A stretch of DNA of 43,499 nt from Pleurocapsa sp. MO_226.B13 (GCA_030064795.1 JASJEI010000039.1:1-43499), one strand, 5' to 3'; positions 27,523-36,087 are shown, counted from the first letter of the stretch. Notes: generated by a model not told the origin, from the letters alone. Numbers and translations: made by a program.

Positions 27523-28089
27523 ATGGATAAAATAAAAGAAAAAATAGCGTGGACGATTCGAGACATACCCTTTCTTCCTCAAAATGAATCGGTTAATTAT
27601 GAGATTATTGACGGAGAATTATTTTTGACCAGATCGCCCCATCGTTTGCATCAAAGAATTTGTGGTAAGTTATTTCGCTATCTCGATACTTGGTCGGAAA
27701 ATAGCGATCTAGGAGAAACTATAATTGCACCAGGAGTAATATTCTCCGATTTTGATAGCGTAATTCCCGATGTGGTTTGGTTGAGTAAAGAAAAACTAGC
27801 CAATATAGAAGATGATGCGGGACATTTATTAGGCGCGCCAGAGTTAGTCATTGAAGTATTATCTCCTGGGAACAATAACGAAATTAGAGATAAAGAAACT
27901 AAATTAAAACTGTATTCTCTATACGGCGTTAGTGAATATTGGATTTGCGACAGATTTAACAAACAAGTCAGTATCTATCGTCGAGAAAATACTAGATTGG
28001 TTTTAGTGACTACTCTGTTAGAAAACGATCTAATAACATCCCCTCTTTTACCTAATTTTAGTTGTTTGGTTGGTAACTTATATAAATGA
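27523..28089 (+). CDS. Uma2-family protein (PD-(D/E)XK nuclease-like)
   Basis: 188 residues with the Uma2/DUF820 fold, which is abundant in cyanobacteria. Visible core: YEIIDGELFLTRSPHRLHQRI (about 26-46), the acidic residue in SVIPDVVWLS (about 82-91), and the PD-(D/E)XK signature APELVIEVLSP followed by RDKETKLKLYSLYGVSEYWICD (about 107-146). All catalytic-type acidic and Lys residues appear intact. Cellular function is not established for the family, though a mobile or toxin-like nuclease role has been suggested. Monocistronic, AT-rich flanks. Confidence 0.92.
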   Translation: MDKIKEKIAWTIRDIPFLPQNESVNYEIIDGELFLTRSPHRLHQRICGKLFRYLDTWSENSDLGETIIAPGVIFSDFDSVIPDVVWLSKEKLANIEDDAGHLLGAPELVIEVLSPGNNNEIRDKETKLKLYSLYGVSEYWICDRFNKQVSIYRRENTRLVLVTTLLENDLITSPLLPNFSCLVGNLYK

Positions 28090-28223
28090 TTTGGATAGAG
28101 AAATTAAAATCTTTTGTTTGGTGGGCATTCCCTACATTAGAGAGTGTTTGTAAACAAAAAATTAAACTGCATATATATTGGGGCTTTGGGGCTTGCGGAC
28201 TTGGGGGATTGGGGACTAATACT

Positions 28224-28288
28224 TCCCTAAACCCCTACTTCCCTTGTACAGACGCGATATATCGCGTCTGTACTCCCTAAACCCCTAC
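28224..28288. repeat. 28-bp perfect palindrome bracketed by 15-bp direct repeats
   Basis: The palindrome occupies 28246-28273, with half-site GTACAGACGCGAT and its complement around a central AT. Direct repeats TCCCTAAACCCCTAC lie at 28224-28238 and 28274-28288, exactly 50 bp apart. The layout suggests a mobile palindromic element inserted in or duplicating a short target. It lies in the gap 28090-28648, which also has a G-rich degenerate heptamer tract at about 28180-28215. Confidence 0.85.
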
Positions 28289-28386
28289 CCCCTAATTCTC
28301 CACTTTTTTGGTTTTTAAGATTTATTTTACAAACAGTTTCTTAGATTGATTGTCACAATTAATCTAAAATATGCCCACCCTACTTT

Positions 28387-28469
28387 GTGCCTTTGCACCC
28401 AATGCGACGGGCGTAAACGTCTTTGCCCCCGTATGCGATGGGGACTTATCCTCGTCGCTTTGAGGATAA
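28387..28469. repeat. Modular palindromic repeat element B
   Basis: Three hairpins follow one another: GTGC-CTTT-GCAC (28387-28398), ACGGG/CCCGT (28407-28432), and TTATCCTC/GAGGATAA (28446-28453 and 28462-28469). ATAAACGA overlaps the last arm. It shares the CTTT loops and TAAACGA core with the elements at 8396 and 33234. A TGCCCACCCTAC motif adjoins it on the left. Confidence 0.6.
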
Positions 28470-28648
28470 ACGAGAGACTAAATTTATTGTGTTAACTTTT
28501 GCTTCGACTGCTATAAATAGTTAAATTAAAAAGGAGATTAAATATGAAAAGAAATGCTTCGCGATCGCATTTACTTTTCAAACTATTAAAAAGCTAATAA
28601 CTGGGTGCGGTACTACCTCAGATAAATATTACCCAGATCGACAACGAA

Positions 28649-29458
28649 CTAATTTCTCACCTGATAGAATGTTTCTAAACTATGGCGATCGCCAACAAAA
28701 CGCCAGTGCCAAGGTTCGTAACTAATTCCCTGTTCGTTATCGGGGGGAAAAGATAGCTCAAAGCTATATTTTAAGGCATTTTTCTCTAACCAACGGAATG
28801 CAGGCGTATTGGCAAAATCTGTTTCTAAATTGGTTGCAGGAGCATTACCATCACCAATGTCGATCGCGTAACCTGTATGATGTTCGCTATATCCTGGAGG
28901 CGCACTAACTTCTGCTCTTTGGGTAGCATCTTGGACTCGTTGTTCTTTGATGCCAAAAAATAGTTGTTCTTGAGCTTCGGTAGTCCGAAAAGCTGAAATT
29001 GGAGCGAGAATTACCCCATCTGCTCGAGCATCCGCCTGCATTTGTTTGAATTTGTCAGCAGCAGCAGAACGCATTTTTAAGCGGTTATCGGCAGTAATTG
29101 GCCTTAAATCTTCATCTGGAGCAACATCGTATGGCAAATGTCCTAATAGGTCTACTTTTTGCGGTTCTATCTTCGCTGGTGCTGTAGAGGGGACTGGTTC
29201 GCTCGCTGTCGTCGTTGCCGAGTTTGGTTGTTTGGGTTGAGCTTCTGGTTGTGGAGAGACCGATCCGACGAGCGGTTGCTCGACTGCTTGTTGAATCGGT
29301 TTAGTCTGAGGGAATAGAAAAAACTTCGATAACAACCCCCCTAGAGTGAGACAAAGTATCACACCCAAGATTAATGGCAAAGGTGAGGTCGAAGGAGATT
29401 TTGAGGGTGGTAGCTCGATATTTTCTCTGATCGCCTCTGGAATTTCTATCTCATCCAT
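28649..29458 (-). CDS. VanY-type D-alanyl-D-alanine carboxypeptidase, membrane-anchored
   Basis: Zinc carboxypeptidase trimming peptidoglycan stem peptides in the periplasm. N-terminal cytoplasmic segment (1-24), one TM (about 25-48), a Pro/Gln/Ala linker (50-100), then the LAS-family domain (about 105-268). Zinc and catalytic motifs are SEHHTGYAIDIGD (His and Asp ligands) and EPWHWRFVG (catalytic Glu, His ligand), with SAFRTTEAQ supplying the conserved Arg. All required residues are present. It is monocistronic, next to the malic enzyme gene but 117 bp apart. Confidence 0.93.
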   Translation of the reverse strand: MDEIEIPEAIRENIELPPSKSPSTSPLPLILGVILCLTLGGLLSKFFLFPQTKPIQQAVEQPLVGSVSPQPEAQPKQPNSATTTASEPVPSTAPAKIEPQKVDLLGHLPYDVAPDEDLRPITADNRLKMRSAAADKFKQMQADARADGVILAPISAFRTTEAQEQLFFGIKEQRVQDATQRAEVSAPPGYSEHHTGYAIDIGDGNAPATNLETDFANTPAFRWLEKNALKYSFELSFPPDNEQGISYEPWHWRFVGDRHSLETFYQVRN

Positions 29459-29575
29459 AATTGAATCGAATCAATAACTAAAATAACTCGGTGTAAACAA
29501 AGTTTAAGCTTAATAAAAGCGATTAAACTGCGTCTATTTCTTAAACCATAGTTTTTACCGACATATTGTCAAGAG

Positions 29576-30976
29576 CTAGGTAATAGTTTTTTGTGCAACG
29601 TTATCTAGTTTGGCAGCTAGACATACAGCCTCAGCAACTGCGCTAGCAACGCGACGATCGAAGACAGAAGGAATAATATGTTCTCGGTCTAGATCTTCAT
29701 CATCGACCAAAGCAGCGATCGCTTTGGCAGCTTCTAGGTACATATTACTGGTAATTGCCGAAGCTCGACAATCTAATGCACCGCGAAAAACTCCAGGAAA
29801 GGCTAACACATTATTAATCTGGTTGGGGTAATCACTCCGTCCAGTCGCCATAACTGCGACGCGATCGTAGACTAATTCTGGCTGAATTTCGGGGATCGGA
29901 TTTGCCATCGCAAAGACAATTGGTTGTTCGGCCATAGCATGAACCATTTCTGGTTTGACTACTCCTGGCGCGCTTACTCCCAAAAACACATCCGCTCCTT
30001 GCATTGCATCTGCTAAACTTCCACTGGCTTCTACAGCCAATTCTTGCTTTTTCGGGTTTAAATTATCTCTTTGGGTAGAGATAATCCCTTTTGAGTCGCA
30101 AATCACGATCTTGGTCACTCCTGCTTTTTTTAAGAGTTGAGCGATCGCAATTCCCGCTGCTCCCGCACCATTAATAACTATTTTAATTTCCTCTATATCC
30201 TTACCAGTTAATTTGAGCGCATTATACAATGCTGCTAAAACTACGATTGCGGTTCCGTGTTGGTCGTCGTGAAAGACGGGGATATCCAGCTCTTTCCTTA
30301 ATCTCTGCTCGATTTCAAAGCAGCGGGGAGCGGTAATATCTTCGAGGTTTACCCCCCCAAATACAGGAGCAATTTGCTTGACGACCTTAATTATTTCTTC
30401 CGTATCTTGGGTATCTAAGGCAATGGGAAAAGCATCAATTCCTGCAAACTCTTTAAATAGCAACGCCTTACCTTCCATAACTGGTAAAGAGGCTTCTGCA
30501 CCCAAATTACCCAAACCCAAAACCGCACTACCATCGGTGACAACCGCCACGGTATTGCCTTTAATAGTTAGATCGTAAACTTGTTCGGGATTTTCGGCGA
30601 TCGCCCGACAAATTCTACCCACCCCTGGAGTATAAGCCATTGCCAAATCTGATTGAGAGTGCAGGGGAAGCTTACTTTCAACGCTAATTTTCCCCCCCTG
30701 GTGAATGGCAAAAGTGCGATCGTCATGACTGATGACTTTTACGCGAGGCAAACTTTTGATCGCTTCAATGATTTTGTCCCCTTGTTCGGTACTAGAAGCA
30801 TCGATCGTCAGTTCTCGATGAGTGTACTTATGATTGCGTTGCAGCAATACAATATCGCCCAGACTACCACCAACAGAGGCAATTGCACTCATGATTGAGG
30901 CTAATGAACCAGGACGGTTGGGAATTTCTAACTCGATCTTGAGGCTAAAGCTAGCACTGGGGTTTAAATCTACCAT
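29576..30976 (-). CDS. NAD(P)-dependent malic enzyme with N-terminal ACT domain
   Basis: Oxidative decarboxylation of malate to pyruvate and CO2, cytoplasmic. 466 residues: an ACT-like regulatory domain (about 10-85, IPNRPGSLASIMSAIAS), the malic N-domain (about 105-215) with SDLAMAYTPGVGRIC, VTDGSAVLGLGNLG and the catalytic Lys segment MEGKALLFKEF, metal-binding FHDDQHGT (about 235-242), and the Rossmann loop VINGAGAAGIAIAQ (about 267-280). The ACT domain suggests amino-acid or other small-ligand control and is common in cyanobacterial versions. Monocistronic. Confidence 0.95.
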   Translation of the reverse strand: MVDLNPSASFSLKIELEIPNRPGSLASIMSAIASVGGSLGDIVLLQRNHKYTHRELTIDASSTEQGDKIIEAIKSLPRVKVISHDDRTFAIHQGGKISVESKLPLHSQSDLAMAYTPGVGRICRAIAENPEQVYDLTIKGNTVAVVTDGSAVLGLGNLGAEASLPVMEGKALLFKEFAGIDAFPIALDTQDTEEIIKVVKQIAPVFGGVNLEDITAPRCFEIEQRLRKELDIPVFHDDQHGTAIVVLAALYNALKLTGKDIEEIKIVINGAGAAGIAIAQLLKKAGVTKIVICDSKGIISTQRDNLNPKKQELAVEASGSLADAMQGADVFLGVSAPGVVKPEMVHAMAEQPIVFAMANPIPEIQPELVYDRVAVMATGRSDYPNQINNVLAFPGVFRGALDCRASAITSNMYLEAAKAIAALVDDEDLDREHIIPSVFDRRVASAVAEAVCLAAKLDNVAQKTIT

Positions 30977-31216
30977 AGTTTATTTATCTTAGAGAGTAGA
31001 CTATTGTAAAACGTTTCTCACTAAAAAACTGCTACGTAATCGAACAGCTTTAGAAGTTAACTATAAGCTATCTAGGGATGAGATTTAATGAATATAGCAA
31101 TTTATGGCAGTCAGCACCTACTAAAAACCTAAACATAATTGCACATAACTCGTACAATGTTTAAGGTCGAGACTCGGTGACTTCTCGATTGCTATGTAAT
31201 GCTTAAACTATTAATC

Positions 31217-32131
31217 TCAGAAGAGAGAGTCAGAAATATACCTTAATTTATCGGGATTTCTCACAAAATAAATAGAATGAATACGGCAAGCGACGAATTC
31301 AAATGTAACTACACTTTGAACATTGCCCTCAAAAGAATAGATTATGCCGATTTGACCGTTAGCCCTAACTAACTCGGAATCATAATTAGGAATTAGCTTG
31401 CTGCGACGCAAAGCAATTAAAAAACGAGCAACTTTCATCGCACTCTGCATTGGTTTGAGCAAAGCCCTAACTCGACCACCGCCATCTGACCAGAGAGTAA
31501 TATCTGCTGTTAGTAAATTGATTAATCCTGGTAAGTCTCCTAGTTCGCAAGCTTCGATGAATTTTCTAGTTAATTGTTCTTGTTGCTGAAGTGAAGTATC
31601 AAATCGAGAACGCCTAGAACCTATATGTTGCTTAGCACGTCGAAAAATCTGACGGCAGTTGGCGGAGTTTTTACCAACAATTAGGCTAATTTCGTCATAA
31701 TCATACTCAAAAACTTTTCGTAATAGAAATACAGCCCTTTCTACAGGAGATAACCTTTCGAGCATTACCAAAAAAGCCATTGCTAAAGAATCAGTTAATT
31801 CCACTAATTCGCTGGGTTGATTAGATTTATGAGAGATTATTGGTTCTGGCAACCACGTACCTACATACTGTTCGCGTCGCACCTTAGCCGAGCGCAAGTA
31901 GTCAATACAAAGGCGAGTCACAATTGTAGTTAGATAGGCTTGAGGAGATTGTATTTCTAGCGCAGAAACTTGCTGCCACTTAATAAAGGCTTCCTGTACT
32001 ATATCCTCGGCATCTTCAATAGTTCCCAACATTCGATAAGCAATGGCTTGTAATTTAGGACGATATCGATCGAATGTTTGCTGTTGGTCAACTAAATATT
32101 TTCTCGCTTTTGTTTCTTTCTCAGTCCCCAT
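31217..32131 (-). CDS. ECF41-group sigma factor with C-terminal SnoaL-like domain
   Basis: 304-residue alternative sigma factor. Sigma-2 lies at about 20-85 (AYRMLGTIEDAEDIVQEAF), sigma-4 at about 115-172 (LSPVERAVFLLRKVFEYDYDEIS), then a fused SnoaL-like domain (about 185-300) in place of an anti-sigma factor. The two group-defining motifs are present: DGGGR at 216-220 and NPDKL at 292-296. ECF41 sigmas use this C-terminal domain both to stimulate and to restrain their activity. Its start overlaps the preceding gene's end by 40 bp, in an operon whose promoter matches the ECF41 consensus, so it is probably autoregulated. Confidence 0.95.
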   Translation of the reverse strand: MGTEKETKARKYLVDQQQTFDRYRPKLQAIAYRMLGTIEDAEDIVQEAFIKWQQVSALEIQSPQAYLTTIVTRLCIDYLRSAKVRREQYVGTWLPEPIISHKSNQPSELVELTDSLAMAFLVMLERLSPVERAVFLLRKVFEYDYDEISLIVGKNSANCRQIFRRAKQHIGSRRSRFDTSLQQQEQLTRKFIEACELGDLPGLINLLTADITLWSDGGGRVRALLKPMQSAMKVARFLIALRRSKLIPNYDSELVRANGQIGIIYSFEGNVQSVVTFEFVACRIHSIYFVRNPDKLRYISDSLF

Positions 32132-32499
32132 AAACTAATACTAACCCCTAATATCTCCGAAATCATTAAGAGAAAAGCTGTAATTTGAAAAGCTTTGCCC
32201 CAGTTTGTAGCAGGAATTTGGTCAATATGGTCTGGACTAATGACTAAAAAGTGATTGTAAATACCAAAAACCAAAGCTCCCAGCATCGAGCCAAATAGTA
32301 AAACTATACCAGCATCAAAGAGTTTTCTTTGAAGCAAAACCATTGCAACTACAGGGGTAATAACAATTATCGGAATAATAAATAAATACTGAAGTATGGA
32401 AGTGGCAATGGGAATAATTTGATGAGCCAAAGCATGTATGACAACCAGCAGAAAATGCAATGAAACAATTAAAATTGCATATTTAGTGATTCTTTCCAT
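32092..32499 (-). CDS. Four-helix membrane protein in the ECF41 operon
   Basis: 135 residues with four predicted TM helices (about 6-26, 36-56, 65-85 and 105-127) and a basic C-terminal tail (RKKQKREN). No enzymatic motif. It overlaps both neighbours, the CMD-like gene by 31 bp and the sigma gene by 40 bp, which implies translational coupling. Small membrane proteins of this type recur beside ECF41 sigma factors. It may sense or relieve an envelope signal; that is inference. Confidence 0.85.
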   Translation of the reverse strand: MERITKYAILIVSLHFLLVVIHALAHQIIPIATSILQYLFIIPIIVITPVVAMVLLQRKLFDAGIVLLFGSMLGALVFGIYNHFLVISPDHIDQIPATNWGKAFQITAFLLMISEILGVSISLWGLRKKQKRENI

Positions 32500-32960
32500 A
32501 ATTCAATTTGTTCTACTGAATAGCTACCAGGAATCTTTTTTGTAGTAATAGCAATCCGATTCCAAGCATTAATAGTGCAGATTGCCATTAAAATTTGAAC
32601 GACTTCCTGGTCAGAGAAATAACCGCTGACTAGATTGTAAAGTTCATCACTTATGGGATTTTCAGCAATTAAAGTTACTGCCTCGGTTAAGGTCAATGCA
32701 GCTCGTTCTTGAGGAGTAAAAAAAGGTGTTTCTTGCCAAGCACTTAGAGCATAAAGACGCTGTTCGGTTTCTCCTGCTTTTCTCGCTTCTTTGGTATGCA
32801 GATCGATGCAGAAAGCACACTTGTTGATTTGAGAAGCTCTGACTTTGATGAGAGATAGCAACTTTTTATCTAATCCGCTTTGAACTAAATATTGCTCTAA
32901 ACCCAGCATCGCTTTGTAAGCAGCAGGTTCGACTTGTTCGAGTTTAATTCTTTCTGTCAT
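32469..32960 (-). CDS. Carboxymuconolactone-decarboxylase/AhpD-like protein
   Basis: 163-residue member of the AhpD-like fold. The redox or catalytic triad CxxC-x3-H is at Cys48, Cys51 and His55 (KCAFCIDLHTKEA), followed by the helical ERRLYALSAW-type segment. Such CMD proteins are the most common partner of ECF41 sigma factors and are thought to act in peroxide or quinone metabolism; the substrate is unknown. It is first in a three-gene overlapping operon, with its ATG 34 bp after the proposed -10. Confidence 0.93.
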   Translation of the reverse strand: MTERIKLEQVEPAAYKAMLGLEQYLVQSGLDKKLLSLIKVRASQINKCAFCIDLHTKEARKAGETEQRLYALSAWQETPFFTPQERAALTLTEAVTLIAENPISDELYNLVSGYFSDQEVVQILMAICTINAWNRIAITTKKIPGSYSVEQIELWKESLNMQF

Positions 32961-32994
32961 GATTTTTATTCAGATTGAGGTAACTATTAACTTA

Positions 32995-33021
32995 GACGAG
33001 TAAGGTATTCAATCTGTGACA
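32995..33021 (-). promoter_or_regulatory. ECF41-dependent promoter
   Basis: On the minus strand the sequence reads TGTCACA (33021-33015), exactly 16 nt, then CGTC (32998-32995). From memory the published ECF41 consensus is TGTCACA-N16-CGTC, so this is a perfect match in both boxes and spacing. It lies just before the operon that encodes an ECF41 sigma factor, which supports autoregulation. Confidence 0.88.
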
Positions 33022-33086
33022 GAAATTTTGAATAATTTTCTTAGATAATATTTTCAGTTGGTCGAAATCATTAGGGGGAAGAAAAC

Positions 33087-33987
33087 TTGGCAGCATTAAT
33101 CTCACTACTAATCGCGATTGCGGAGCTAGTCGAAGACATCGCTTTTTCTTTACTAATTACCCGTATTGCAGCAGAAGCTTTAACTCTAACTGGTTTATCT
33201 CTTCAATCGGCTGAATTTCAGGCACGTTCGGCTTCTCTTGGTGCGCGTACATGCGGGCAAGACCTTTGTCTTGCGTCTTACGACGATATCCGAAGGTGTA
33301 TCCTTTAGGACGCGGGGTCGTTTATCCCCGAATGGGGGCACCGTTTACTGGTGCGGGATTTACAACTAGCGAGTCGGAACAAGTAGTTGCCCATCCCGTG
33401 CGTCGGCGTATTTTGATGTGGTCAATGCTTCTGGGTAATGCGGGAATTGTTACGGTCATCTCCTCGTTGGTTCTTACCTTTATCATTACCGCCCAGCCTT
33501 TAGATTGGGTATCTCGCATTTTAATTTTGATCCTTGGCTTGAGTGTTTTATGGATTTTGGCCACTAATCGCTGGTTTAACCGCTATATTACTCGTGGGGT
33601 TAAGTGGGGGCTAAGACGCTGGACTAAGTTAGACGTGCGAGATTACGCCAATTTGTTACAACTCCAAGGAGAATATCAGGTCAAGGAACTTCAGGTGGAA
33701 TCTCAAGACTGGTTGGCGAATAAACAACTCCAAGAAACCCATTTACGAGATGAGGGAGTGCTGGTTTTAGGAATTATTAGAGCCAATGGGAATTATGTTG
33801 GCGCGCCCAAAGGTTTTACAGAGATTAGCCCTGGAGATCTCCTCATTTTGTAGGTCGCTCATAGGTTATTGAAGAACTAGATTATCGCCGTTCTGGATTT
33901 ACTGGAGAGCAAGCCCATAGAGATGCTGTTGCCAAACAAGAAAGGTTGATTGTGGAAGAAAGTCAACAAGATTTAGAACCAAATTAA
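33087..33987 (+). pseudogene. Disrupted TrkA-C-domain membrane protein
   Basis: The intact ancestor would be a ~230-residue protein with N-terminal helices (FQARSA|FTGAGFTTSES), two TMs and a TrkA-C-like domain (VLVLGIIRANGNYVGAPKGFTEI…GDLLIL). Three lesions are visible. A 110-bp insertion (33234-33343) splits FQARSA from FTGAGF and shifts the frame. One base is lost near 33852, where the frame hits TAG right after LLIL. A CAG-to-TAG change stands at 33862-33864. The tail VIEELDYRRSGFTGEQAHRDA continues to TAA at 33987. A TTG start is backed by AGGGGGAA at 33073-33080. It belongs to a potassium or ion-transport-linked family and is dead as written. Confidence 0.85.
33234..33343. repeat. Modular palindromic repeat element C inserted in a gene
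   Basis: A 110-bp insertion inside a formerly continuous reading frame, so its ends are known to within a base or two. It holds GCAAGAC-CTTT-GTCTTGC (33257-33274) and CGGGG/CCCCG (33313-33330) enclosing TCGTTTAT. Outer arms GGTGC (33240-33244) and GCACC (33338-33342) face each other. Shared loops and the TAAACGA core (on the minus strand) link it to the elements at 8396 and 28387. Confidence 0.8.
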
Positions 33988-34001
33988 TTTTAAATTCAAT
34001 T

Positions 34002-35078
34002 ATGTCGAATCTTAGCGATCGCGAACCAATACTTTTACCGCTTAAGTCAACACCTGTTTCGATTACAGAATATTTGACTGGGCTACTCAACCGTTTGCAG
34101 CCTTCTCCCGAATCTTTGGTTTTAATACTATTATCGGCATTTTTGAGTGCAGCGATCGCCCGTGCTTTTTTGGGAGTACATCCCGCCTTTGAGCTACCAG
34201 GATACGAGGTTTTTGGCTATTGGGAATGGCTATTTTATCTGGGGTTGGGTTTGCTTGCCAGTTTAGTATCTTACACTTACACTCAGGGAATTAAATTAGC
34301 TATGTTTTTAGGAGCTTGTTTGGGAGCTACTTACGGTAACTTTTTAACTGTAGTTGTTGGTTCAAACTTAGCAATTGCCACCCCTCCAGCCTATGCGATC
34401 GTCGGGATGGCAGCAGTCTTGGCAGGTAGCGTCAAAGCTCCTCTAACAGCGATCGCCTTATTATTCGAGTTAACCCAAAACTATTTAATCATCTTGCCTT
34501 TGATGGCTGCTGTTGGGATATGCGTCTGGATGGTCGGACTAATTCAATCTCAACAAGATACAGAAGGATTAAATCTCCAGCAAATGGGCATGAACCTCGA
34601 AAGACAAGATGATGGGGAGGTTTTACAGCAAGTCTCCATAGCTCAGATGATGAAAGCTAATTATCTTGCCCTATCAGATTCCCTATCGGTGCTAGAAGCT
34701 GCTCGTAAGATATTAGAAAACAAATGTCATACGGCTTTGGTGTTGGATGAAGGTCAACAATTAGTAGGAGTTGTGACCATAGCCGATATTAAAAGAAATA
34801 TTGGAGAACAAAAAGAGCGATCGCCAGAACAATTAAAAATTAAACAAAAACTACAGGACATTTGCACGACAGAAATACTCTATGCCTACCCCGACGAACC
34901 CTTAATTGCAGCATGGGAGAGAATGGGAGCAAGGGGTTTGTATCTGTTGCCTGTGATAGATAAAAATAATCCGCGTCAAGTTATTGGGGTAATTACTAAA
35001 GAACAAATCGATCTAGCTAGAGATTTAATTTCAACTCAAGCAGCACTTGAGCCTTATTTCTTGCAAGAGAATTTTTAG
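34002..35078 (+). pseudogene. ClC-type chloride channel/CBS protein with internal deletions
   Basis: 358 open codons. The fragment order follows ClC proteins: an N-terminal tail (LNRLQPSPES), then the mid-channel helices (VHPAFELPGYEV, LGLGLLASLVS), a late helix (MFLGACLGATYG) and GMAAVLAGSVKAPLTAIALLFELT, then a pair of CBS domains (about 215-345). Two stretches are missing. Near residues 41-45 the first five or so helices, with the selectivity motifs GSGIP and GKEGP, are absent; at 100/101 the region up to GGVFAPA is gone. The frame is kept, so a product could still be made, but it cannot form the chloride pathway. It may survive only as a CBS protein. It sits 15 bp after the disrupted TrkA-C gene; both seem to be decaying together. 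Confidence 0.75.
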
Positions 35079-35220
35079 AATTTATTGATAGCGGACTCTG
35101 CTCCTCTCAACCAATAAATCTGAAAATCATACCCTTGTAAGGGTAGATGGGGGAGATTAAGAGGGGGTCGAACTTTGAACTCCGAACTCCTATTACTATT
35201 TTTGACTTCGTTGCGGGCAG

Positions 35221-35270
35221 AAAACACAAAAAACTGAGTTCCAAATCATTTTCATAACCTAGAACTCAGT
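35221..35270 (-). terminator. Intrinsic terminator of the RiPP-like operon
   Basis: On the minus strand ACTGAGTTC (35270-35262) pairs with GAACTCAGT (35241-35233) across a 20-nt loop and is followed by TTTTTGTGTTTT. It lies 70 bp past the PPIase stop and closes the minus-strand gene block 35341-41176. Another short hairpin, ACCCTT-GT-AAGGGT, is near 35132 in the same 262-bp gap. Confidence 0.85.
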
Positions 35271-35340
35271 CTAAAAAATTGTCAGTAATCAAAATGCCAA
35301 CTTTTGTCTCAAATAAACTAGCTTCAAAGAACTTGCGCGA

Positions 35341-36087
35341 TTATTTAACTAAAGAACTTCGTTGTTTTTGTAGCCAAGACTGCCAAAGAGAATCTAATAC
35401 CTGTTCTCTGACGGACTCGCTAAATTCTAGAGGAAAGCGTTTTTCGACTTTTAAAATGTGATAGCCTATATGAGTTTGAATTGGGCCGACAATCGAGCCT
35501 TCTTCAGCATCTGTAACAGCTTGAGCAATTTCTGGTGCTATTTCACTGAGATAGAGAATACCCATGAAGCCACCGTTGGTTTTAGATTGTTTACCTAGTG
35601 AATGTTCGATCGCCAAAGCACAGAAAGAAGCTTTTGGTTCGCGGAGTAATTCTACTAGCTGGTTTGCTTGATTTAAGTCGCGGACTAATATTTGAGACAA
35701 GGCTACTCGGCGATAACGTTGGCGATGGTTAATGTAGTAACCGTCTACTTCTGCACCGAATAGATGTTCTTTTAGTTTGGTCAGCAATAGTTGGTGTTTG
35801 ATTCCTTCCGACCATTCTTCTAAGGTAATTTTTTGTTGTTGTAGCCAAGTTTGAGTTTCGAGAATGCCCAGTAACTTATGTTTTAAGCGAAAAGCATCAC
35901 CCGCAGCTTGCCATTCTGCATCGGTAATTTCAATACCAAATTGTTCGCAGAGTGCTAAAACTATTGCCTCTTGCTCGACTGATTTGAGTATTTCTGCCCA
36001 TTGATAAGAATGGCGGAGATAGGCAATAATTTCTGGCTCTGTTGGCGCAGATACTTTGGGTAAAGATTGAGTTGCAGTTTGAATCAT
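35341..36087 (-). CDS. Parvulin-type (PpiC/SurA-like) peptidyl-prolyl isomerase
   Basis: 248 residues: an N-terminal helical SurA-like segment (about 15-115, EAIVLALCEQFGIEITDAEWQAA) and a rotamase domain (about 120-225) with RVALSQILV, LAIEHSLGKQSKTNGGFMG, and VGPIQTHIGYHILKVEKRF. There is no signal peptide, so it acts inside the cell, where it could isomerise or present a precursor peptide. It is the last gene of the operon, 72 bp after the AKR-like gene, and is followed by a strong terminator. Similar parvulins accompany cyanobacterial peptide-export genes. A role in this pathway is inference from position. Confidence 0.88.
   Translation of the reverse strand: MIQTATQSLPKVSAPTEPEIIAYLRHSYQWAEILKSVEQEAIVLALCEQFGIEITDAEWQAAGDAFRLKHKLLGILETQTWLQQQKITLEEWSEGIKHQLLLTKLKEHLFGAEVDGYYINHRQRYRRVALSQILVRDLNQANQLVELLREPKASFCALAIEHSLGKQSKTNGGFMGILYLSEIAPEIAQAVTDAEEGSIVGPIQTHIGYHILKVEKRFPLEFSESVREQVLDSLWQSWLQKQRSSLVK

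Noticed and set aside
28544..28597. 17-codon ORF with a good AAGGAG site
   Set aside because: Very short, contains a HIP1 site, lies among repeats; nothing supports translation beyond the binding site.
33251..33853. A separate 200-residue gene starting MRARPLSC
   Set aside because: Its first ~30 codons are the inserted palindromic element; the rest is the downstream part of the disrupted TrkA-C gene.
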